From: Serripes groenlandicus | Lineage: Eukaryota; Mollusca; Bivalvia; Cardiida; Cardiidae | Length of the DNA: 64,000 nt | Direction of reading: 5' to 3' | NCBI GenBank assembly: GCA_031761405.1 | Contig: JASEVX010000001.1 | Coordinates: 198,557,110-198,621,109, forward strand | Shown here: positions 1 through 12,700 of the stretch, in pieces | Numbering within the stretch: the first letter of the stretch is position 1 | How the letters are laid out: each line of letters begins with the position of its first letter | Translations under genes and position numbers: made by a program | Notes under the pieces: generated by a model | Seen by the model: only the letters and a program-made list of their open reading frames with translations | Database searches by the model: none | What the model was told of the DNA's origin: nothing

Positions 1-320
1 CATTTCCCTTTGATTTGAACCCCTATCTCCTTTTCTGGTTTTTAATTGTAAAACATGAAACAGCATCAGGTTATTTGTTAATAAGTACCAGACTAAGTGT
101 CAACAACTGATTATGTATACATGTACATGAAATATGTTGTTTGAAAAAAAAATTGGATAGTAAAAGATCTGATTAGACCGTGAACATGTACAGTTTCTTA
201 GAGTTATCAATGTTGCGCAATTATAAAAGCTTTTGAAAAGGGTACAGGGAGTAAAATATTTTCACTAGAAGCCTGGACAAAAATGTAATAAGTGTTTAAT
301 TAAGACAACTCCCCACAACA

Positions 321-398
321 TAATTGTTTCATGTATAAATTGTTAAGTTTAGTTGCACAACTTAATTGTTTCATGTATAAATTGTTAAGTTTAGTTGC
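321..398. repeat. 36-bp direct duplication
   Basis: The 36-bp string beginning TAATTGTTTCATG occurs at 321 and again at 363, separated by a short CACAACT spacer. It is a local tandem duplication just ahead of a tRNA-like sequence and may be part of the same SINE insertion. Confidence 0.8.
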
Positions 399-411
399 TT
401 CTTTCAAATCA

Positions 412-480
412 TGTACCTGCTGGGATTTGAACTCAGAACTCTTGTTAGACCAGGACTGGTGTTCTACCATTAAACTACAG
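412..480 (-). repeat. tRNA-like SINE head, minus strand
   Basis: Read on the minus strand there is an A-box match (TAGTTTAATGG) followed by a B-box-like AGTTCAAATCC. The anticodon arm does not fold properly, so this is a tRNA-derived SINE head rather than a working tRNA gene. Confidence 0.6.
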
Positions 481-1087
481 TATAGGTTTTTACTTTGAGC
501 AGCAGTTCATGAAAATATGTGTAATGTTATTACTAGTCAGTAAAGTATAATATTTTCTTTGTAACAATGAATGTATACTAGTTTAAATTTTACCATTTGT
601 ATCGTATAGATTACATAGAAAACAGAAAAGAGATACATTTCTGTGGTATTTCAGTTATATCAGAGGACAGAACACTTATGTGAGGTCACTGGGTGACTTA
701 TAAGTTATAACTGACATTAATTATGAACTGCCTTTAAGTTTTCTTTATTTTTCAACCAAAATGTTTATACATATTTATTTGAATAAAAAGTATTTCGAGT
801 GTTTGTTGAATTTAAAAAGAGATTGATCCTCTTTATCTGCAGATTTCAATGTTCAGTTTGTTTTTATCTTATTTTAGTTTGATATAGTTAGTGTACATTG
901 CCCTGTTTCATAGACGGACCTAAATTGGTGACCGTAAAAGGCTTTTTATTTTGCATTTGCTCTTCAATTTGAAGGGTTCTATGACATCATTGGATGTTGT
1001 GCTCCCAAGTATGAAAATAGTGCTGTCAATAGATGTTGAATCTTTTGTAAATGTGGTTTGAATACATACATGCAGATTATTTAAAAC
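481..1087. other. AT-rich stretch without recognised gene
   Basis: No splice-bounded open frame, RNA gene or repeat that I recognise. The minus-strand frame near its end (920-1126) runs into the dispersed repeat that follows and has no protein-like composition. Confidence 0.5.
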
Positions 1088-1376
1088 AAGGGCACCGCAA
1101 AGCGGATGCATCCCCTCGGTATTCAAGAAAATAGTCAGTCAAATTTTGACCTTGACCTTTAACATATGACCTTGACAATAAATAGGCTTCTAGACCTTGC
1201 AATATACTAACTGTATACCAAGTTTGGTTAAGGTCGGTCGAAGGATCTTCAGTATTGAGTGGTCACAAGGTTGTTGATATGGGAAATAGTCAAAGTCCAA
1301 TTTTGACCTTGACCTTTAACCTATGACCTTGAAAATAAATTGGCTTCTAGACCTTTCCATATACTAACTGTATATA
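1088..1376. repeat. Dispersed molluscan repeat (GGGCACCGCAAAGCGG...)
   Basis: Starts GGGCACCGCAAAGCGGATG and carries two copies, about 157 bp apart, of a block with TTTTGACCTTGACCTTTAAC. The repeated TGACCTTGACCTTT motif is common in bivalve intergenic DNA. No coding content is visible. Confidence 0.7.
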
Positions 1377-1379
1377 GCA

Positions 1380-1580
1380 AAGAAAAGTAATGTGTTTTAC
1401 TGATAGCCCACATATGACCTCATTCCTTTAAAACAATGGACTCATTTGAGTTTGATCAATAAACAAATTTTGGATAACAAAAAAGATGAAACTACTAGAA
1501 ATTCAGCCTGTTAAAAGAAAAGTTATAAATGTGTTTTACTGATAGTCCACATATGACAAACAATGGACTCGTTTGAAGGC
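1380..1580. repeat. Direct repeat, about 135-bp period
   Basis: The block AGAAAAGT...TGTGTTTTACTGATAG...CCACATATGAC...AACAATGGACTC is present at 1380-1450 and again at 1515-1580 with small deletions. Function is unknown; the small minus-strand frame across it is a by-product. Confidence 0.75.
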
Positions 1581-1914
1581 ATGAAAGTGTTTTCGTCTCG
1601 TTCAGGTTGGAGCTAGGATATATGGCTTTAAGACATTTACTATGTATACCCCAACACCAGGGTGAACTGATTCTGGTCATACTTTCATGATTTGACAAAG
1701 ACTAGGTCATTGACATAAACTGTTAAACTGAACAATGTGAAGAAAACAATGTAAATTGAAGGCAAATAATTTGAAATTGACGGTAGTTTTGTTTGTTTGC
1801 TACATTTACTGCAATATATAGATAAACGTCTTAAAGTCAATACAACTAGACAGGCGATGATATGATAGTTTAGCTATTTTCTTTAGTTGGGTTAACATTT
1901 GACAAGACGGCTTC

Positions 1915-2050
1915 GGCTTCAAATAGATACAGACAAAAACGATACACACGATGTGACGTCACGCGATGTGACGAAAAAATCGTGGAACAGATGGCCTACA
2001 GACAAAAACAATACACACGATGTGACGAAAGCATCGTGGAAAGGTTCCCA
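1915..2050. repeat. Short tandem duplication with TGACGTCA
   Basis: Two near copies of CAGACAAAAACRATACACACGATGTGACG lie about 70 bp apart; the first also carries TGTGACGTCACGCGATGTGACG, a CRE-like palindrome. The small plus-strand open frame covering it reflects the duplication, not a gene. Confidence 0.65.
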
Positions 2051-2439
2051 ACAGATACTAACAAATAATTTAGCAATGAAGTTATATGCTTAAGCAAATT
2101 ATTGATATAATCAATATATCTTACCTTGAAATGAAGCTTTGTCGATACAGAAACAGAATTGTTCGTCCTTTTCAGTTAAAATAATATCCGAGGCCAGTGT
2201 AACGAACGATAACTTCCGTTGAAATATTTACAATCATTTTTAAGTGTTTATTGCTTCTCTATATTGCCAAGATATAACATCCATGAATGAAATAATGATG
2301 ACAGGTACAAATGAATAGTCGGCTTACCCTTCATACAGTCCTTCCAGTTAATGAAATCCATTTGTGACGAGTCAAACTATCTTTTCCTACCATTTCTGTC
2401 GTTTTCCTTTTGTTATTTATCTATTACTTGCATTACAAT

Positions 2440-2725
2440 GAATTCACTTCCGTTGCAATGACGTCACATTTGGATGTGTTTACTTCCGGTTGAGAAAATA
2501 TCATTTTAAAAATAGAAAACGAGTGCAATTACACGCAAATTATCACATATCAGATTCCTTGTTTTCATTCCTTTATCGAGAAGGAATTTAATTTAATTTT
2601 TCTCGCTAGTTCTAAGTATTTTTTGATTTGTCAAAACATACGAATATCGTGATTGTGGGTTTTACCGGTTACGAAATGAATAGGTTACGATAATTTGTCC
2701 GTCCAGTAAGACCGGAAGCAAAATG
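2440..2725. promoter_or_regulatory. Possible promoter: CRE and ETS-like sites
   Basis: A CRE palindrome TGACGTCA (2459-2466), ACTTCCGGT (2482-2490) and ACCGGAAG (about 2709-2717) occur within 260 bp, about 0.9 kb before the first exon I can place. Such sites often mark animal promoters, but no TATA box, initiator or first exon is clear, so this is a suggestion from motifs and position only. Confidence 0.25.
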
Positions 2726-2822
2726 GCCGAAAAAAAGTGCTATGGGGTTGAGATTTGATATGTGAAAAACAGTAAGATTGTACTGAATTCTCGTTGTTTT
2801 GATCTCGTATGATGTGTTCGTA

Positions 2823-2911
2823 CGTGTAACCTATAGGCGTGCTTCGCTCGAGCCTTTGGCTCGAGCTTTCACACGTATAAGCGAAAAAACCCATTCATGT
2901 TTTTTTTTTCG
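2823..2911. repeat. Double hairpin, shared with 56.9 kb
   Basis: ACGTGT...GCTCGAGCC-TTT-GGCTCGAGC...ACACGT forms a hairpin, followed directly by GCGAAAAAACCCATTCATG and a T run ending TTTCG, which also folds back. The second hairpin recurs at 56926-56962, so this is likely an end or remnant of a foldback element. Confidence 0.6.
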
Positions 2912-3645
2912 TATTACCCATTTAAGTTTGCAAAGTCGATTAGCAAGTTCATCAAATATATTTTAAGTTTTTTATAAAGAGCTGTCGGGTTAAAGTTTGA
3001 TATGTCGATAAATGCAAACGTTAATCTCCGAAACGTCTCAAATATCGTTGTCTACAATGTTCAATAGTTCAATAATATATCATTGTGGATATCAATATAC
3101 TCATAGAATGTAAGCCTTCTTACATTCGTACAACTTCTTCCATAGCAAAATGCTACCATCCCATTGAGGCCATGCACATACATTTTTGTATATTTACAGC
3201 TAATTCTAAAGTATATAACTGTCCGTAGGACAGCAATCCTCGACTGAAAACAATTTTAAAAGCCTCTTGATGCAACAAGTGAATAACACAAACTAGGATT
3301 CACTGTCAATAAGTGACATAAAACAACAAAGTCCATGTCAGTATACTACTTGCATAGACATCATACAAATTTACCATCAATACACATGTGCAGTTTGTAT
3401 CTTAAAATCTCGGTAACAACAAGACTGACTGACTGAATGAGTGATGTTTGAAGTCAACCATGACTTTAGAATGTAAATGTATCTTCTTTTAGGTGAAATC
3501 AAATACGGTTCGCTTAATTTGTAATGCTTGCTGATCTGGTAAAATGCCAAATTCGAAATGAAATAATCACACATGAAGTTAATATGAATTGGATGAGAGA
3601 TATAATTCCACGTATATCATGCGGAATAATTATCTTCAATTGTAG

Positions 3646-3786
3646 ACAGAAAGTACCAAGTAGAGACGGATGCATATCTTTACCAAAGGATTAAAGATGT
3701 CGAAGCTCAACTATCTATGGTTAAAGCCCAAATACCTCAACATTTGCAACCAAGATTATCTAGGGTTGAAAAGCTTCTACCAACTG
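3646..3786 (+). CDS. Exon: N-terminal coiled coil
   Basis: 141 nt between TTCAATTGTAG and GTATGT, phase 1-1. It reads RKYQVETDAYLYQRIKDVE, then QLSMVKAQI and LQPRLSRVEKLLPT: charged, helical, with heptad-like hydrophobic spacing. Its last base joins the next exon to give PTESIDLVE without a frame break. No in-frame Met is needed, so it is internal and an earlier exon must exist. Confidence 0.65.
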
Positions 3787-6700
3787 GTATGTAGTTGATA
3801 CAAACAATTTGTCAACGTTTTTATGTTTATTGTTTTCTTTTTGTTTATATTTTGTTATTTAATGTTCCTCTTGTCACATTATTATGTATGTGCTGAGTGT
3901 AAAATAAACTTGTAAACTTGCAAGCAAAGCATTGCCGTTAATATTCCTCGCATTGACTTTTGTATATTACGGTAGTGTACTTTTGTGAAGACGACGGAAT
4001 TAGGTCAGAACCCATTTCCTGTTGGAATGTCCTCATTATAAGGAAATGATGGCTGACCTTTGATTGCCAGTGACAAACAAAACGTGTAAACATGTTGTTG
4101 TTTTTTTAAATAATGAACATGAAGTTATCAAATAAATAGTACTTTTTAAAGTGCACCTTCTCAGTTTATCTTATATAGTGTATGCATGTGTAAAATCCAT
4201 TATATAATCATTATATAGGGTGACCTTTCGGCTCGTCGGTCCAATTGCATGGATGAGTTTTTTAATATTACTTCGTGTTTTACAAACATTGCACAAGTCA
4301 TATACTATGATTTCTGTCCTCGATTGTTTCGAACGTCTTAAGTTATGCCAGTTGTAATCAATTGTGTGTAGTTTAAGTTTGTTTTACTTTCTCTTTTTCA
4401 GAAAGTATTGACCTTGTAGAAATGACAGAGGGAGCCAATGAGAGATATGGTAATATATTAAGGATTTTGAAAAAGTATGATTGGAACATCTATACAATAA
4501 AGTTGACTGCTAAATGCGACTTGGTTCAAAATGATACTTATTTCCATCCTCTCAGTCTCGTCCGCCTATATTTATTCTTAAACACAGTGTTCATTTTGGG
4601 TTCTTTTTCTAAAAAAATAATTAAGATTTTATTTCAGAAACACTAGTTGAGGTACAGCCTTGCAAAGTTAGTAAAGCTCAAATTGAAAGATTGCAACAGA
4701 CGATGACGTCCTTGGAGCAAAATAACCATGTGTTGGAAAATACTGAGGTCAGAGAGTCTTTCGAAAATTTGACAGCCGTCTGTGCTATCAAAGAAATTGC
4801 TAAAGGAAGCATTATTTTTAAACTCGTTTGTCCATCAATAAAATCATTATTTGGGTTTTGGAAGGGATGTACATATGGCACAGTTGTTAAGGCAATGTCC
4901 ATAATAAGAGACGCCTACCGTAAGCATCTCGGATGTAACACGTTAGAGTTTGACATCGTGCTGAAAAAGAAAGAGGTTACCCGTTGTAAAATTAAGATAA
5001 GTAAGAATATGTTTCTATATTATCATATCGAACACATTTTTTTATTTTTAAATGTATCTTCGCTATACAAGAACACTATGTACGTGTATTTAATTATATT
5101 TCCTTAATCAACATTTATTAGTTCATCAGCAGTGGTAGCAATCGTTTTTTTCTTACTGTTGTGGCATTTCAAATATGCTGGTGTTATTTTAATTGAACTG
5201 TATGTCTCTTAAATTCGCGAAAATCCAAATTATAATAAGATAAATAATAAAATGTACCGAGCGGTTTAAAGAACGATTTGATGTTTCTGGTTTCTTTTTT
5301 TTTGTATTTGGAGGTTTCAATGTATCAATATCGCCAGAATAAAGACACGTTACATGTACTACTTACACGGTATTACGTTTTGTTTTGAATGTATATTGAT
5401 ATGACATTTATCTTCGATCCAGTTTATCTTGTGTAGTATTTACTATAATAGTAGGTCATAAACGTATTTATCTGCTATTTACATTGTAGTTGAAGATTTG
5501 AATTCCCGCATGAAACGAATAGCAGAACAGGTGACTGGTGTAAAAGACCTTAAAAAGCCAGGTCAATAAATCGGTTACTGATTTAAAAGAATGTTAAAAA
5601 ATGATCCTTTTGACTACTTATCCAGTATTAAATTTTGTTTGGATTTATATTGAAAAAAAGTTGCTTTACAGATCGATGCGTCTTAAGCCGTTTTCATAGT
5701 ATATCATATCATGTACTTTTAGATATTATAATTACATTTTAGTTGAAGATTTGAATTCCCGATTGGAACGATTGGAAGAACAGGTGAATGTTGTAATTTA
5801 CCGTAATAGTCAGCAAGGTCAGTAAATCCATTACTGATTTATTGATTGTTTGGTGTTTTACGGCGCTTTCAACAATTTTCTAGTTATATCACAGTGTGTC
5901 ATGGGTAAGTAAACAGTACTTCTAGTTCATGTATCCTAACACAAGGCTGTCAGCTAACTCCGTAACGCTGAGCGCCAAAGAGGGCAACCAATACTACCAT
6001 TTGTAAAGTATTTGTTATGACTCGGTCGGAGATCTAACCTGCGACATATTGCACTCGATGTGGACGCTCTTCCGCTACACCACCGAGGCAGTATATTGCT
6101 TATTTAAGTGTCAGTTTCATTTCCCTGTTCAAATGTTTTCTTCCAATAAGAAATGATATTACTCGATCAGACACCCGTTATACGATAATCGAGGCTCACA
6201 TAATTCCAAAGACATATTTCCAGTCACACGATGCGTTTCAAGCGAGTTTATAGATTCGCGTTGTATACTGTTCTTAGGAAAACCGCAGGGTATACAATTA
6301 CAATCAGCCATTTCACTTCAGAAAATAGCTGAAAGTGAAATATTCCTATTTGTGAGGTCTATTGTCGTAAATAGACATAGCCCAGTTACATTAAATATAA
6401 CTTCGATTAAATGTAAACGCATCACCCAAACAAAACTCACGACGTAAGTAGTTGAACATGTTCATAGTGCAGCTCATGTTTGCTTTACAAAAACTATATA
6501 TACCCCACTTTATGAAACATAAGCTACGGTATGGACTTAAAATCTCAATAAACACATGCAATATACCTCTTATTACAGATGTTGAACGTGCTCCCGATTC
6601 AAAGAAGGATTGAGGGTCGAACCAAACATATGAACACGATGGATATGGTAAGTCTGGTATCTTTAGCTCACCTAAGCACGAAGTTCAGGGTGATCTATTG

Positions 6701-9700
6701 TGATCGATCTTCGTCCGTCGTCGTCGTGTGAATTGTGAATGTGTGTCTGTCTGTCTGTCCGTCGATTCATGTTTTCCTATAAACAATCTTTCCTTCTAAA
6801 CCAATAAACCATTCAAAATAATTTCACAGGAATGTTCCTTAGGTGGTCAACGTTCTTCAAATAATTCAACTACATGCTGAACTTCGACAATGCCAAAACT
6901 TTAAAAATCTTCGTATCCAAAGGTATACGCCAGATTTAGTTTAAACTGATTTACTTTACGTCGATTGCGAAACAAGCTTATATTAATCACGCTCGATGTC
7001 TGGTTCCTGGAGACTGAACCAATACTCGCGTAATTTATGTGAAATAATCATAAAGTCAGAACCCGCTCATCACGGGACTAGAATCCAGGACCTTTGGTTC
7101 GAGAGGCAGACCCCTTACCTATGCACCACTATCTTCCAAACATGACATATTTGAACAGTATTTTGCAAAGAAATATTCCTTAGGTAACCCTAAACCGTAA
7201 TTGTTAAAATTATTCCGATTCCTTGATCCGTAGGGCTTAGCTTGTTTTTCATATATGTTTGTATAGTTAACCCTTAGACAATCTTTTTGCCCATAAGTGC
7301 TGTCCCGATTTGAAAATATTTTGACACACAAATGAGCCATGAGTAACCTTGTACCAAGATGGTAAAAATTATTTCGTTTGAAAACATGGCCACCAGGGGA
7401 GGCCATTTTTTCCCTTATAGGTATATATAGTTAACAAATTAAAAAATATTTTTGTCTAAACTAATTGGCTGGATAAGAAAAAGAATTGGCACAAATGTTC
7501 CTTGTGTAGTCTTCTACCAAGATTGTTCAAGTTATTTCTAACCGTTGAACAAGATGGCCACAAGGGGGGGTATGGCTTGTTTTCCTTAAAAGTTATAGTT
7601 ATATATATGGATAACTTAACATATTATTGTCTAAATGTTCCGGCCCAATTTAAAAATAATTATGCACAAATGTTCCTCGGGTGACAATCTACCAAGATTG
7701 TTCAAATTATTCCGAGCCGTTGAAAACATGTCCGCCAAGGAGCATGGCTTTGTTTCCTTACATGTATGTACATGTGTAGTGACCAAATGTCCCTGTCGAA
7801 TTTGAAATTATTTTGGCACTAATGTCCCATGGTAGACCATCTACCAAGATTGTTCGGTATGAACGTTTTCCGTTTTCCGATTATTTTCCAAACTTGTTCA
7901 AGGGCATTTTGCAGAATTGAATGTTTTATGTTTTGAAAAAGTAATTAAATTCATCAATACTATTAATAACACGGTAATAAATGTGTTTATCTGTTATCTT
8001 TCCGTCTTCAAAGAAAAGTGTATTTTTAATCATAGTTTATCTGAACCTTCCATTACTTACTTTTATCAGAGAATATATTTAAAAAGTTAATCATGTTTCC
8101 TCAGATTTAGAAAAAAATACTGTATCACATGCATAAGAAAGTATAATGAATTTGACAAATAAGTCTAAGTTTTTACTTTGCAGAATCAGACTAATTGCAC
8201 CTTTTGTTATCGAATAGTGCTCCAAGTCATTAAGGTTTAACAAAATAAACGCTATATGAATGGTTATTCTAGTTTTATTGTAAATATTACAACATGATAA
8301 CCTTGGATTTTACGAAAGTTACAATAGCAGAAATTTAAAAGAATGCTAATGATGTATAATTTGTTTAATTGATCAATTATAAGGTCCAGCTGATAACTAT
8401 TATTTTCCTTGCACTTAATGTGACGGTGCAGTTTTTCAATTACGCTAAAAGCCATATCACATATATATACTCATTCAAATTGTTCTATACTGTGACGGGT
8501 GTGTCTAAACATGGTAATACACAGTGTAATTATAATATCAATTGATAACTTATGGTAACGAAAGAAATAATAGTCATGTGATTTTAATTGCAGATTTTGA
8601 AAGTACCTGTGACTCACAGGAGGATACACACTGCGTACAACAAAATGAACGTTATATAGATGGTAATTCATGATGTATTGTTAAACTTCCAATATCATTG
8701 AAGTAAGGTAGCAGTCCAGATAAAAATCATGCAGGGCCGATTTATCCATAGTCTTGAATTGTTATCTTCTGTGGTTTAATTAATGCAAATTATTGAAAAA
8801 TTATGAACATTTCAAGACAACCTAAAAACAATCAAGTGGTTGTCATGGTAACAGCTCTATCTTAACAATAAGCTGGGTTTACTATACTAGAAATACTTAA
8901 TTTTATAAAAAACAACAATTTTTAATACATCTTAAAACCTTATCAAGAGTATGATGTATGCATTGGCAACTGATTCACTAGGTAAAAAAGCCACACAATT
9001 TATATTTTAAAGTGCACCGTCTCAGTATATCCTATATAGTGTATGCATGTGTAAAAGTCATTATATAATCATTATTTAGGATTTCCAAATCTGTGCTAAT
9101 TTGTTTTCAAAGTTGTCTGTTGTCGATTGGTTAAATGTCGAAATATGCTAAAATAGTGTAAATGTTAAGTGGTGATAATCTGTTATTTCAAAAAAATCTT
9201 ACAATTCTGGAATGAAAGCAAAATGTTTGTAAAAAGAATCAACTGGTCAAAATGTACAGTTTTATATAAACTATCAGATTGGTCCTCCCTTTACTATGTA
9301 TAACAATTGACAAATTTAGGTGATAATTATATTATCCATGTAAATTCTACTGTTTCATGATGAATTCATATCAATGTAAATATACATAGACACATATAGC
9401 AAACTAAACTTTTTTATGTGCACATCCAACAGTTGAATTGACGTAAACAATAACCATGCAGCAAATAACCTGTAAACATGATGTCAGAAGTTAAAGCTCT
9501 TCATATGCAATTTCTTCTTTTCTAATAAAACATTTAAGTGATTTTTAAATGCTTTATTTCTTTTAAAGATGATATCTGTAAAGTTTCTCTTTTAAGATGT
9601 GATATAAGTTCATTTAAATGCAATAAAGAGTTTCATTGTAAAATTACTACTAAATGTACGCGAACTCAATAACAGAAATCAATGCTCAGACTAAAAAGTT

Positions 9701-12700
9701 ATCATATTTATGTATTATTAATGTCAATGTAAGAATCTGGTTAACCAATTGTGTAGCTCCATTTACATATTTGGTCCAACTATACACTTACTTCTGTCTT
9801 ACACAACCAAACAGGTATAACTACACTTTGACCTGTTAGCCATATGACCGTTAAAACACTCTCCAATAATGATTTTTTTATGTAAAAATTCAAGTTCGAT
9901 TCATTATTCTGAAAATAAAATTTCTATGATGTGATTCTGTCACTTGAGAAAGTATTAGACTCTGCTAGTTTCTACCAATAGTGCAGGGTAACTGTCCCGT
10001 CAATGTTGTATAATAAGGCATTTCACAGAGTTAATCTGAAATAAATACAAAACAAAATAAAAACTAGATAGCTAGACACTAATTTATTATGATGTTTGAT
10101 ATATATTTGTGTAATGTAAAGCATATTCAATTCTGATAGTGATAGTAGGAGTTATTTTCTTTGAAAATATCTGAAGGAAAAAATGTAATAACTAATATCA
10201 AGATAGGATTCAGATGATGGAGTCCGCTTTAAAAACATAAACATATAAAATAATACATGTTGTTGAAGAGTAAATTAACTCTTTCCTGCCTACAACAAAT
10301 CTGCAGCTGACAACTTGGAAGAAAATCCGCACACAAAAATAAAAAATCTCTGTTAGTAAATTATATTTATTAAATAATGTTTAAAACATTGTTACAAGTC
10401 ATCATGTTGGGAATTTTATTCTCTATGTGACAATATTAACAATAGTTGTTTACTGTAGAGGTACCAAAATGCATCAATATTTGGTAAAGCCTTATATAAT
10501 ATATGTATCAAAATAGAAATTAGCCATGCAAACAGGAACTAAATAAATATGCATGGTCTTACAGTATCTTTTGGCTGGAACCTTATTCTTTTTAGTGTTT
10601 TCCCTTTCCCATTGTATAAAGGATGAAATCACAACGGAGAGTACTTCCCTTCGTTGAAATATACATTGCATGATGATGTAGACAAACAGAAGGTTACTTG
10701 AAAAAGGTCCCACACAATGATCTGCTTCACAAGTTATGTTGGTTGTTGATTTCCACAGTGTCGACACTATTTTTGTAATGCCCACACGTGATTAGAAATG
10801 TCTGTATTACAATCTAAAAGCCTGACCGATTCTTTCTCGTGGTTTCTCTGCTGTAAGACTCACAAATCAGAATGATTGCATTGAATATGACCATCTGACA
10901 TAATTATGACTTTGTATGGACCTGCCTTTAATCTGCGTACACATGTTTCATATACATATCTTCACATCTTCACAACTAAACTGTCTATGAACTGGTTTAA
11001 TATGATACAAACGATATAAAACTAATAATCCAATCCAACAATTGAACATATCTTGGCAAACAGGAAGTAAGTGAGATGTAAACAAATTCTGTTCATTTCA
11101 TCATAAAGGTGAATACAAAATATTTAAATATTTATTTATATTGTTATGGATTCCATTTAATTGAATTAAAACTAATAAGTTTATAATTTCAAAGAAGGAA
11201 ATTGCTAAATATATAGTCTGTTTTCCTTTAAGAAAAGCATTATTACTGTTTTTTGTCACATGGCAACTGTTGTGAAACGGGTAAGAGTTATCTTTACTCA
11301 AAACCTGTACTAGGACTACACATTTGATTATTTGTTATGTTATCAAGTGTATTGTCCTCTTTATGTTGATGTATGCTTCTCTATCTTAAACCTCTGATTG
11401 GAATTAAAGTAGGGGTAGTTTACATGGGAATGTATAGGAAAATCTCACATATTCAAAAAATTTCAAAACCATATTATAACAATGAGATTGCAATATGTGA
11501 TTAATTCATACCAAATTTCTCTAAAATGTCACCATACAATTCCACGCAGACAATATTACCGATATCTGTGATATACAATGAATGACTTCTTTATGATTTT
11601 GCGTGACTGCTTCGTAAAAACAATGTAAGTTCAATTATAAGGTCCAACTGACAACTGATAAAATATATTTTTTCGCGCATCTACTGTGACGGTGCTGTCT
11701 TTAAACAACGCTTAAAACCATGAACGTATTTATTAAGAATGACTATGAACAAGATTGGCAAAACATGTTGATAAACAGTGTAATTAGAATATCAATTGCT
11801 AAATCAGAGTAACGAGATAAATACTAGTCATGTGCTTTTAATAGCAGATGTTGAAAGTACCTATAACTCACAGGGCGATAGAAAAAATGTGAATGTATAC
11901 GTATACGTATGGTTCATCGTCAAAATACATGATAGCTAAACATACATGAGTATGAACATACAAAACAAAGACAGATAAATAATAAGTTATCAACACTCTC
12001 TGTTAATTAAAATGTAATTAGACTCATATATTTAAATAAAATGACACAAATAGGATAATACATATTTACATATATTGAGATAACTAACATATATAGGATA
12101 ATTGAATAGGTTAAAACATATTTACATATATTAAGATAAATACCATATATAGGATAAAACAAAGAGATGTATATATTTAGCTAAATTACTTATATAGGAT
12201 AATTCACAGATACAGAAAATATTTGAAATAAATAACATACATAGGATAATATAAAGATAATGAAAATTTAATTTTCGGAAATAATGCTGAACAGGATAAT
12301 GTATGTATTTGTCTTCATGTACATTAAAATTGTTTATTTATTGTCTCGTTCATTAGCTTTTATGTAGTTTATTCCAACATAATTTATTACTATTATATAT
12401 GATCTGTTTAACAACTTAATCAATTTTAAAAAACTAGGATTTTGATAGTAATACATTCGTATATATAATTTTCTAAAATCAATAAATATATAGGCAGCGT
12501 TAAACACTTATCAATCAATCATGTAAACTGCAAAGAAAAAAGATTATATTAGATTTCCTTATGTTCCTTTGCCTACCCGTTTCTATATATAAATTATGAG
12601 CTTATAAACGCAATTTAACAACGGTGTTCCTATATGTTGGTATCTTCATTTACCAAAAAGCCATATTTAAGGTGTCCGTAGACAGACAATGGGATTTTTA

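Noticed and set aside
10492..10785. 97-residue minus-strand frame with NITCEADHCVGPFSSN
   Set aside because: No family recognised, no splice or start support; AT-rich surroundings make such a frame plausible by chance.
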